Below are positions 36,017-43,959 of a stretch of DNA of 64,000 nt, in pieces. The stretch is from positions 1,654,001 through 1,718,000 of the forward strand of contig NZ_JAJNAY010000001.1 of assembly GCF_021010565.1 (NCBI RefSeq), in the 5' to 3' direction. Position 1 is the stretch's first letter, and each line of letters starts with the position of its first letter. The notes under the pieces were generated by a model. It had not been told where the DNA came from and searched no databases. It saw only the letters and a list, made by a program, of their open reading frames with translations. The stretch is from Chryseobacterium turcicum (GTDB taxonomy: Bacteria; Bacteroidota; Bacteroidia; Flavobacteriales; Weeksellaceae). The translations under genes and the position numbers were made by a program.

Positions 36017-39000
36017 ATGAAAAAGTCATTTTTTGTAACTTATAAAAGTCCTTTATTGGTATTAATTTTCCTGATATTGGCAAGCGGAATTTATTCTTAT
36101 ACCAAAATTCAGTCGGCTTTATTTCCGCAGATTACTTTTCCGAAAATAAAAATCATTGCAGATACGGGACAGCAACCTGTCAACCAAATGACAATCGGGG
36201 TGACTAAAGTTTTGGAAGATGCCGTAAAAAAAGTTCCCGATTTGCAGGTTTTGAAAAGTACAACTAGTCGTGGAAGCTGTGAAATATCAGCTTTTATGGA
36301 TTGGAATGTAAATGTCGATTTATCTAAACAACAGATTGAAAGCAGCATCAACCAAGTTCGAAATCAATTACCGGCAGACGTTAATATTTCTGTTGAAAAA
36401 ATGAACCCGTCAATTCTTCCGGTAATGGGTTATTCATTAAATTCCAGTTCTAAAGACCCAATTGAACTGAAACAATTGGCACTTTACACCATCAAACCTT
36501 TTCTTTCACAAGTTCCGGGAGTAAGTGAAGTGAGAATTATCGGTGGACAGGATAAAGAATTTCGTGTCGTGATGAATCAGGAAATAATGGCGAGATTAGG
36601 AATTGCGCCTTCTTCGGTGGAACAGGCTATCAATAATACTAATTTCATTAAATCTAATGGCTATTCTTCCGATTTTCGATATTTATATTTAACGCTTACC
36701 GATGCTCAAATTCGTAATGAAAGTCAGTTGAAAAATTTGGTTGTAAGTAATAATGGAAATCGAATCGTTTTGTTGAGTGATATTGCTCAAATCAATGTTC
36801 ATAATGCCAAACAATATATAAAAGTCAACGCCAACGGACAGGAAAGCATTCTGATTGCCATCATTCAGCAACCCAACGCCAATGTGGTGGATTTAAGTAA
36901 AGCAATGGAAGCAAAAATTGCAGAATTGCAGAAAACTTTGCCGAAAGATTTAGTATTAAAACCATATTACGTTCAGGCAGATTTTGTGAATGATTCCATC
37001 AAAAGTGTTACCGATGCTTTGTGGATTGGATTGGTTTTGGCAATTATCGTAGCGATTATTTTTCTTCGTTCTTGGAAAGCGAGTGCGGTTATTTTAATCA
37101 TAATTCCGATTACTTTAAGTCTTACGATGTTGGTTCTTTATATAATGGGACAAACATTCAACATTATGACTTTGGGCGCAATCGCTGCTGCGATAGGATT
37201 AATCATCGATGATGCGATTGTTGTGGTGGAACAAATCCATCGAACTCACGAAGAACATCCGGAAGAAGATTCCAAAACGTTGGTGCAAAAAGCGATTAAT
37301 TATTTATTAAAAGCAATGGTTGGTTCGTCGCTCAGTACAATTGTTATTTTTCTGCCTTTTATGTTGATGAGTGGAGTTGCGGGAGCTTATTTTAAAGTGA
37401 TGACAGATACAATGATTATCACTTTAATCTGTTCATTTTTTGCAACTTGGATATTATTACCAATTATTTATCTATTACTTTCTTCAGGAAACAAAAAAGA
37501 AACCCACCTTCAGCATCATGATGTGAAGGAAAGAAAATGGGTCGGATTTTTCATAATAAAACCAATATTTAGTTATGCTTTTATTATAGTATTAATTGTT
37601 TTAACAGCTTTAATTGTTCCCAATCTCAGCACCGGATTTTTGCCTGATATGGATGAGGGAAGCATTGTTTTAGATTACAATTCGCCACCGGGAACTTCTT
37701 TGGAAGAAACCGACAGAGAATTAAAAGAAGTTGAGAAAATTATCACTTCTACACCAGAAGTTCAGGCGTATAGCAGAAGAACAGGAACACAAATGGGTTT
37801 CTTCATCACAGAACCGAATCGAGGCGATTATTTAATTCAATTAAAGAAAAACAGAAGCAAAACTACGAATGAAGTGACTGACGAAATCCGTGCAAAAATC
37901 GATGCTTCAGGTTTGCCATTGACGGTCGATTTTGGTCAGGTTATTACCGATATGTTGGGCGATTTGATGAGCAGTGTTCAGCCAATTGAAATTAAAGTTT
38001 TCGGGACAGACCAAAAAGTGATTGAAGATTATTCTAAAAAAATAGCAGGAATTGTAGAGAAAGTAAACGGTACCGCTGATGTTTTTGACGGAATTGTGAT
38101 TGCAGGACCATCAATGGTTGTGACTCCGAAACTTTCTGTTTTAGCTCAGTATAATATTTCGTTATCCGATTTTCAGAATCAATTGCAGGCCAATTTAGAT
38201 GGAAATGTTGCTGGAAATATTTTTGATAATGTACAATACACGCCGATACGATTATTATACAACGAAAAAAGTAACCAGTCTTTAAGCGACATCAACAACA
38301 GTATGATTGCTCTGCCCAACGGAACTTTGAAACCTTTGAGTGAATTTGCAACGGTAAACATCATCACGGGGTCAGCCGAAGTTAATAGAGAAGATTTGCA
38401 GACTTTAGGAATTGTAACCGCAAGATTGGATAACGGAAATCTGGGTGGAACGATTCAGGAAATTCAGAATCAAATCAATCAGAAAATAAAATTACCAAGC
38501 GGATATTCTGTAGTTTATGGGGGTGCATATGCCGAACAGCAAAAATCTTTTAAAGAATTGCTTATCATTTTGGTGGTTTCCAGTTTATTGGTTTTTTCTG
38601 TGATGCTTTTTCTTTTCAGAAATGTTTTGGTGGCTTTAATCATCTTATTGGTGTCAGTTTTAGGACTTTCGGGAGGTATTTTATTGTTGTTTTTAACCAG
38701 CACTCCTTTGAATGTAGGTAGTTACACAGGACTCATTATGATGGTCGGAATCATCGGAGAAAATGCCATTTTCACCTATCTGCAATTCCACGAAAGTTTA
38801 GCAACGAAAACCAAAGAACAGGCTGTAATCTACGCCATCAGCACAAGACTTCGTCCGAAATTAATGACTGCTTTAGGAGCAATTATCGCTCTAATGCCTT
38901 TAGCCTTAGGAATCGGAACTGGCGCACAAATGCATCAACCTTTAGCCATCGCCGTTATTGGTGGATTTATCATTGCATTGCCTCTTTTATTAATCGTTTT

Positions 39001-39055
39001 ACCGACTTTGTTGAGTAAAATCAACTTTAAACAAGAAGAAATAAATAATTCATAA
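36017..39055 (+). CDS. RND family efflux permease
   Basis: A 1012-residue inner-membrane pump with TM1 (SPLLVLIFLILASGIYSYT), the porter opening FPQITFPKIKIIADTGQQP, the TM4 pair in GLIIDDAIVVVEQIHR, and a second TM block from about residue 840. It is slightly shorter than HAE1 pumps and divergent from the drug pumps at 18417 and 54104, for example GENAIFTYLQFHE where those have GLLAKNAILIVEF. It ends the box-controlled channel-adaptor-permease operon. Substrate class is uncertain. Confidence 0.9.
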   Translation: MKKSFFVTYKSPLLVLIFLILASGIYSYTKIQSALFPQITFPKIKIIADTGQQPVNQMTIGVTKVLEDAVKKVPDLQVLKSTTSRGSCEISAFMDWNVNVDLSKQQIESSINQVRNQLPADVNISVEKMNPSILPVMGYSLNSSSKDPIELKQLALYTIKPFLSQVPGVSEVRIIGGQDKEFRVVMNQEIMARLGIAPSSVEQAINNTNFIKSNGYSSDFRYLYLTLTDAQIRNESQLKNLVVSNNGNRIVLLSDIAQINVHNAKQYIKVNANGQESILIAIIQQPNANVVDLSKAMEAKIAELQKTLPKDLVLKPYYVQADFVNDSIKSVTDALWIGLVLAIIVAIIFLRSWKASAVILIIIPITLSLTMLVLYIMGQTFNIMTLGAIAAAIGLIIDDAIVVVEQIHRTHEEHPEEDSKTLVQKAINYLLKAMVGSSLSTIVIFLPFMLMSGVAGAYFKVMTDTMIITLICSFFATWILLPIIYLLLSSGNKKETHLQHHDVKERKWVGFFIIKPIFSYAFIIVLIVLTALIVPNLSTGFLPDMDEGSIVLDYNSPPGTSLEETDRELKEVEKIITSTPEVQAYSRRTGTQMGFFITEPNRGDYLIQLKKNRSKTTNEVTDEIRAKIDASGLPLTVDFGQVITDMLGDLMSSVQPIEIKVFGTDQKVIEDYSKKIAGIVEKVNGTADVFDGIVIAGPSMVVTPKLSVLAQYNISLSDFQNQLQANLDGNVAGNIFDNVQYTPIRLLYNEKSNQSLSDINNSMIALPNGTLKPLSEFATVNIITGSAEVNREDLQTLGIVTARLDNGNLGGTIQEIQNQINQKIKLPSGYSVVYGGAYAEQQKSFKELLIILVVSSLLVFSVMLFLFRNVLVALIILLVSVLGLSGGILLLFLTSTPLNVGSYTGLIMMVGIIGENAIFTYLQFHESLATKTKEQAVIYAISTRLRPKLMTALGAIIALMPLALGIGTGAQMHQPLAIAVIGGFIIALPLLLIVLPTLLSKINFKQEEINNS

Positions 39056-39237
39056 TTTGTTAAAAATTAAAATAAAGTCATTTGTAATTTTCCTTATAAG
39101 TTAGCATACTTACAATGTAGTTTTTTTACAGAATGTTAAATGAATGTAATCACTCAGTTATAATTTAGAATTTTTAGAAAATCGGCATTTTTTTCTATGG
39201 CTTATTTTAAATGTTTTTTTTAATATACTTCCAAAAA

Positions 39238-39258
39238 TTCAATATCTCTTCAAAATTG
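39238..39258 (+). promoter_or_regulatory. Tandem-repeat regulator box before the PepSY-like gene
   Basis: TTCAATATCTC TTCAAAATTG. The -7-like CAACTTTA ends 13 nt after it and the ATG is at 39296. The 240-bp gap after the RND permease holds no other recognised feature. Confidence 0.65.
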
Positions 39259-39295
39259 GGTTTCAACTTTACCGTATTAATTTAAAATATTTAAA

Positions 39296-39723
39296 ATGAA
39301 AAAATTAGTTTTAGCAATGGCTTTAATGAGTTTAAGCACATTGGCATATTCTCAGGAGAAAAAAGAAAAAAGTGTAAAAGTTCCCGATGTTGTAGAAAAA
39401 TCATTTCAAAAAGCTTATCCTACTACAAAAGCAGAGTGGGAAAAGAAGACGGAAAATTTGAAGCTTCTTTCAAATACAAAGGGCAGGAAATGAGTGTGGT
39501 TTATAATGCTCAGGGAGCTTTAGAAGAAAAAGAAGTTGAAATTAAAGCTAATCAGCTTCCTGAAAAAGTTTCATCTTATATTGCGAAAAATAAATTAGGA
39601 AAAATAAAAGAAGCTGCAAAAATCACGAAAGCCAACGGAACAATAATGTACGAAGCAGAAGTTGAGAATGGAGATGCTTTGTTTGATGTAAAAGGTAATT
39701 TTATCAAACTTCATAAAGATTAG
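39296..39723 (+). pseudogene. PepSY-like periplasmic protein gene, split by a -1 frameshift
   Basis: The first frame (39296-39493) encodes a signal peptide (VLAMALMSLSTLAYSQ) and the start of a PepSY/beta-lactamase-inhibitor-like domain, then runs into off-frame residues. The second frame continues from about 39440 as EDGKFEASFKYKGQEMSVVY and runs to 39723. Adding one A to the AAAA run at 39441-39444 restores one 142-residue protein (AEWEKEDGKFEA across the join). It is either a real single-base deletion or a homopolymer sequencing error. It carries the tandem box, so it belongs to the same regulon; small PepSY proteins often accompany two-component envelope sensors. Confidence 0.75.
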
Positions 39724-39753
39724 ATAATTAAGCCGATTATTTTTATTAGACGG

Positions 39754-39775
39754 AAGCCACTTTTATAAGTGGCTT
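39754..39775 (+). terminator. Terminator after the PepSY-like gene
   Basis: AAGCCACTT (39754-39762) and AAGTGGCTT (39767-39775) form a 9-bp stem with a TTAT-type loop followed by T-rich sequence. Confidence 0.75.
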
Positions 39776-39817
39776 TTATTTGTAAATAATCTCCAGATTT
39801 GATTTTGACTAATGGAA

Positions 39818-39838
39818 TTCAAAATTTCTTCTAAATCA
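39818..39838 (+). promoter_or_regulatory. Tandem-repeat regulator box before the receptor-HD-PAP2 operon
   Basis: TTCAAAATTTC TTCTAAATCA. The -7-like GATTATTG ends 13 nt after it at 39851. This makes the ATG at 39853 too early for a normal leader and supports the ATG at 39868. Confidence 0.65.
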
Positions 39839-39867
39839 TTCCGGATTATTGTATGAAAATAAACGTA

Positions 39868-42294
39868 ATGGATAGAATCAGATTATTTCTTTTTTTGATA
39901 ATGATATTAAGTTCTTGTATGGCTTATGCTCAGGTTGCAGGCGTGACTATTTCCGGATTAATCAAAAATAAAACTGGCAGATTGGCTTTGTCTTACGTGA
40001 ACGTAGTGGCAAAAACAGAAAAAGATACGGCATTTGTGGCTGGAACAATTACTAACGAAGAAGGGAGATTTTCTTTAACAGGAATTAAACCTGGTAATTA
40101 TAAGCTGGAGTTTTCACATTCAGGGTTTCAAAAGCAGAGACAGGCTTTGTTTGTGGGAAGTCTTTCAGAATTTCTTGAAGTTCCTGATATTGAATTGGAA
40201 CAGCTAAAAGACGAAAAAGAAACTAAGATTGAGGAAGTTATTTTAACCTCAACAAAGAAAAACGAAATCAGCAATCAGATGGATAAAAAGACCTATTCTG
40301 TAGCTGATAATATCAGTCAGAGTGGTGGTTCTGTACTACAATCGATGCAGAATTTACCGGGAGTTACAGTTCAGGATGGGAAAGTTCAGTTGCGAGGAAA
40401 TGATAAAATCACAGTTTTAATTGATGGAAAGCAAACTGCTCTTACAGGTTTCGGAAGTCAGACCGGATTAGATAATATTCCCGCTTCTTCCATTGATAGA
40501 ATTGAGATTATCAACAATCCTTCTTCAAAATATGACGCCAATGGAAACGCTGGAATCATCAATATTATCATGAAGAAAAATACAAAAAATGGCTGGAACG
40601 GAAAAGTAGGTTTTACCTACGGAACGGGTTCGCTTTGGGTGCGACAAGAAAATCTTCCTACGATAAGACCTCAATATAGTTTTACACCGAAAATTAATCC
40701 TTCATTGTCTCTTAACTACAGAAAAAATAAGGTTAATTTATTTCTTCAGGCAGATAACCTTTACACACAGACATTGAATAAAAATGAATTCGTTACAAGA
40801 ACTTACGATGACGGAACAATCATTAACTCTCAATTAAAACGAAACAGAAATACCAATTTTCTAACGACAAAAGCCGGTTTGGATTGGAATATTGATTCTC
40901 AAAATTCATTAACGGTTTCCGGAATGTATGGAAGTGAAAAAATTATTGACCGTGGTGACCAGCCTTTTTTCAACGGAGATTTTTCTCAACGCCTTCGCTT
41001 GTGGCAGTTTTTGGAAGATGAATTGAAGACAACGATAATGGGAACGGCTAATTATCAGCATAAATTCAAAGAAGCGGGTCATTTGCTGAATGTGGGTTTC
41101 AATTATACCTTTCACAGAGAAGATGAAAAATATTTTTATGATAATTATTTGCCAAATTCCACAGGAACAGATGCTTTTAAATTATTATCGGATGAGCAGG
41201 TTTTTGATTTGAATATAGATTACATCAAACCTTTTAAATACGGACGATTGGAAACCGGAATTAAATTGAGAAACCGAAGTATTCCTACCAATATGAATTT
41301 TATTCCCGGAGCAAACTCTGTTTTGGATGTGAATGCAGGAGGTTGGGCAAATTACAAAGAATTAATTCCTGCCGTTTATGCGAATTATATTTTCGAAACT
41401 CCAAAATGGGAAGCTGAATTGGGAGTAAGGTTAGAATATGTGAACATTCAGTACGATGTCAACCTGAATCATCCAACCTATAAAAGCGATGGTTACAATT
41501 ACACACAACCGTTTCCAAATATGAGATTGGCATATAAACTCAATGACAGAAACAAATTTTCAATTTTTTACAACAGAAGAGTTGATAGACCCAATGAAGT
41601 GGATATCAGAATTTTTCCAAAATATGACGATGCCGAAATTATCAAGGTGGGAAATCCCGAATTGAGACCTCAATTTACCAATTCGGTTGAGTTGGGACAT
41701 AAATATAACTGGGATAATGGCTATTTGTATTCTGCATTGTATCATCGTTTTTCTAATGGAACAATTACGAGAATTTCGAGTATTGTTCCGGGGAGCACTT
41801 TAGTTTATGCTGTATTTCAGAATGCCGGAAAAAGCTATAATTCAGGACTTGAAATGATTTTAAATCAGAAAATTTCAAAAGTGTATTCATTTAATATCAA
41901 TGGAAATCTTTACAGAAACCAGATTAATGCTTTTACCGTAACCAACCTTTATCCGACTCCGAATTCTTTTTCGGCAGAAATGCAAAATGCTATATCTGGA
42001 AATGTGAAATTCAATAATACTTTCAAATTTGTTGGTGGATTTGATGCTCAGCTGACGGCAGTTTATTTGGCTCCGGATATTATTCCACAAGGGAAAATAG
42101 GTTCGAGGTTTTCTGTTGATGTTGGTATTAAAAAGTCAATTCAAAACGGAAAAGGAGAGTTGTTTTTTAATGCTACCGATTTGCTAAATACGATGGTGGT
42201 TAAAAAGCAGATTCAGGGAATTGGCTTCCGCTACACCAGCGATGATTACTACGAAACACAGGTTGTAAGATTGGGTTATAGCTATAAGTTTTAA
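39868..42294 (+). CDS. Outer membrane receptor (TonB-dependent receptor-like, CarboxypepD_reg N-domain)
   Basis: From the ATG at 39868 (MDRIRLFLFLIMILSS) it is 808 residues; an in-frame ATG five codons earlier is possible. After the signal peptide comes a carboxypeptidase-regulatory-like beta-sandwich (VTISGLIKNKTGRLALSYVN ... GNYKLEFSHSGF), a plug domain (GSVLQSMQNLPGVTVQDGKV, NDKITVLIDGKQTAL) and a beta barrel that ends in aromatic LGYSYKF. It resembles the outer-membrane barrel family often found without a clear substrate in flavobacteria. It begins an operon with HD and PAP2 phosphatase genes. Confidence 0.85.
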   Translation: MDRIRLFLFLIMILSSCMAYAQVAGVTISGLIKNKTGRLALSYVNVVAKTEKDTAFVAGTITNEEGRFSLTGIKPGNYKLEFSHSGFQKQRQALFVGSLSEFLEVPDIELEQLKDEKETKIEEVILTSTKKNEISNQMDKKTYSVADNISQSGGSVLQSMQNLPGVTVQDGKVQLRGNDKITVLIDGKQTALTGFGSQTGLDNIPASSIDRIEIINNPSSKYDANGNAGIINIIMKKNTKNGWNGKVGFTYGTGSLWVRQENLPTIRPQYSFTPKINPSLSLNYRKNKVNLFLQADNLYTQTLNKNEFVTRTYDDGTIINSQLKRNRNTNFLTTKAGLDWNIDSQNSLTVSGMYGSEKIIDRGDQPFFNGDFSQRLRLWQFLEDELKTTIMGTANYQHKFKEAGHLLNVGFNYTFHREDEKYFYDNYLPNSTGTDAFKLLSDEQVFDLNIDYIKPFKYGRLETGIKLRNRSIPTNMNFIPGANSVLDVNAGGWANYKELIPAVYANYIFETPKWEAELGVRLEYVNIQYDVNLNHPTYKSDGYNYTQPFPNMRLAYKLNDRNKFSIFYNRRVDRPNEVDIRIFPKYDDAEIIKVGNPELRPQFTNSVELGHKYNWDNGYLYSALYHRFSNGTITRISSIVPGSTLVYAVFQNAGKSYNSGLEMILNQKISKVYSFNINGNLYRNQINAFTVTNLYPTPNSFSAEMQNAISGNVKFNNTFKFVGGFDAQLTAVYLAPDIIPQGKIGSRFSVDVGIKKSIQNGKGELFFNATDLLNTMVVKKQIQGIGFRYTSDDYYETQVVRLGYSYKF

Positions 42295-42305
42295 ATATAA
42301 TAAAG

Positions 42306-42896
42306 ATGAATAATTTATTACAAGCTGTAAGAGATTATGCGATCCTTTTTCTTACAGAAAATCTTTCAAACGAATTGACCTTTCACAATATCGGGCATAC
42401 TTATGAAGTGGTTTCTGCAGTGCGTGAAATCTGTCAGGAAAGTGAACTTTCTGAGGAAGATATTTGCATTTTGCAGGTTTCTGCCTGGTTTCACGATTGC
42501 GGATATGCTTTTATTTATAAAGGTCACGAACAAGAAAGTAAGAGAATTGCCAGTGATTTTCTTAGAAATTTCGGTTGTGAAAAAGATTTCATCCAAAAGG
42601 TTTTACAATGTATCGATTCTACAAAAAATCCTCAAAATCCTATATCAGAGGTTGAAAAAATTCTATGTGATACAGATTTATTTCATTTAACAAAAACTAA
42701 TTATCCTAAATATGAAAAAGCTTTAAGATTGGAGTTCGAAAAATATCTCGGACTTGTTTTTACAGATGAAGAATGGCAGATGGAGAACTATGATTTTCTA
42801 AAAAATCACCAATATTTTACAGAGTACGGGCAAAATACCCTTGCGAAATTTAAAGAAGTTAATGTTCGACTCACAAATGATTTTAATAAATTCTAA
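42306..42896 (+). CDS. HD-domain phosphohydrolase
   Basis: A 196-residue cytosolic protein with the metal-binding HD pattern: His in FHNIGHTYEVV, His-Asp in WFHDCGYAF and a late Asp in LCDTDLFHL. The family hydrolyses nucleotides or phosphodiesters. It starts 11 nt after the receptor gene and ends 11 nt before the PAP2 gene, so it lies in the box-controlled operon. The substrate is unknown; nucleotide signalling is possible but unsupported. Confidence 0.8.
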   Translation: MNNLLQAVRDYAILFLTENLSNELTFHNIGHTYEVVSAVREICQESELSEEDICILQVSAWFHDCGYAFIYKGHEQESKRIASDFLRNFGCEKDFIQKVLQCIDSTKNPQNPISEVEKILCDTDLFHLTKTNYPKYEKALRLEFEKYLGLVFTDEEWQMENYDFLKNHQYFTEYGQNTLAKFKEVNVRLTNDFNKF

Positions 42897-42907
42897 TACA
42901 CAAAGAA

Positions 42908-43702
42908 ATGTCAAATTACCGTCAAATAACAGCCGTCAGCCTTTTCATTTTACTATCAGTTTTTGGAAATTGTAAGGCGCAAAATAATGATACAGTTCAG
43001 ATTCAGGAAGCTGAAAAAGACAGCACAATTGTACTGAATACAGAAAAAAATACGTTAAACTATAAAAAATTAATTGTTCCGACAGTGCTGATTGGATATG
43101 GCGCCGCCAGTTTAAGTATGAATGGTTTAAAACAATTAAATTTCTCCACAAGAGACGAGATTAACGAACACAAACCAGACCACATCAGACTTGATAACTA
43201 CTCTCAATTTGCGCCTGCAGCATTGGTTTATGGATTAAATGCATTCGGAGTAGAAGGGAAACACAATTTTCGTGACAGAAGTATAATCTACGGCACGTCG
43301 ATGATGATAACTTCTGCATTTGTGCTTCCTTTGAAACATATTACAAAAGAAGAAAGACCCGACCAATCTAATAATCTGTCGTTTCCTTCGGGCCATACTG
43401 CGATTGCATTTGCGTCTGCGCAGTTTATGTACAGAGAATATAAAGATACCAATTTTTTACTCGGAATTTCAGGATATTCTTTAGCTGTTTTCACCGGAGT
43501 TTACAGAATGCTGAATGACAAACATTGGTTTGGAGATGTGGTTGCCGGAGCCGGTTTTGGGATTCTTTCGACAGAATTATCGTATTGGTTATTTCCAAAA
43601 ATAAATACTCTTTTGGGAGGGAAAAATAAGAATTCAGCAACAATGGTGATGCCTTTTTACCAGAATAAAAGTGTAGGAATTGGCTTTGTTAAGAGTTTTT
43701 AA
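42908..43702 (+). CDS. PAP2-family membrane phosphatase
   Basis: A 264-residue exported or membrane protein with the complete three-part PAP2 signature: KHITKEERP (Kx6RP), LSFPSGHT (PSGH) and YRMLNDKHWFGD (Rx5Hx3D). These enzymes remove phosphate from undecaprenyl diphosphate, phosphatidic acid or lipid A. An N-terminal hydrophobic segment (AVSLFILLSVFGNCKAQ) resembles a signal peptide, so the active site would face the periplasm. In the context of an EptA-like transferase and a shared promoter box, a lipid A phosphatase role (as LpxE/LpxF) is an attractive inference. Confidence 0.88.
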   Translation: MSNYRQITAVSLFILLSVFGNCKAQNNDTVQIQEAEKDSTIVLNTEKNTLNYKKLIVPTVLIGYGAASLSMNGLKQLNFSTRDEINEHKPDHIRLDNYSQFAPAALVYGLNAFGVEGKHNFRDRSIIYGTSMMITSAFVLPLKHITKEERPDQSNNLSFPSGHTAIAFASAQFMYREYKDTNFLLGISGYSLAVFTGVYRMLNDKHWFGDVVAGAGFGILSTELSYWLFPKINTLLGGKNKNSATMVMPFYQNKSVGIGFVKSF

Positions 43703-43725
43703 ATGAACTGATTGTATTTGAATAT

Positions 43726-43756
43726 AAACCACAATAGAACATCGCTATTGTGGTTT
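43726..43756 (+). terminator. Terminator after the PAP2 gene
   Basis: AAACCACAATAG (43726-43737) pairs perfectly with CTATTGTGGTTT (43745-43756), followed by a T-rich tail. Confidence 0.85.
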
Positions 43757-43904
43757 TATTTTTAATAATTTATCTGATTTTGTTGAGCGAAGCACCTTTA
43801 CGAGCCAATAAGTATTTTCAATCATTTTTAAAAAAAACTTTGCAAACTTGACGTTAAAAATTACAAATATAAATAATCAAATTATTTTCTTAAATCCTTA
43901 TAAA

Positions 43905-43925
43905 TTCAAAATTCTTACAAAATTG
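43905..43925 (+). promoter_or_regulatory. Tandem-repeat regulator box before the second receptor
   Basis: TTCAAAATTCT TACAAAATTG. The -7-like CACTTTTG ends exactly 13 nt later at 43938, which argues against the TTG at 43936 being a start codon. Confidence 0.65.
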
Positions 43926-43959
43926 GGCTTCACTTTTGTGTCATAATAATTACAGCACT

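Noticed and set aside
39436..39450. Programmed ribosomal frameshift in the PepSY-like gene
   Set aside because: The frame change needed is -1, but the A-run is not in register with a canonical X-XXY-YYZ slippery heptamer; a base deletion or sequence error is simpler.
43936..43959. TTG start for the second outer-membrane receptor
   Set aside because: The TTG is part of the -7 element CACTTTTG; the GTG at 43960 gives a proper signal peptide.
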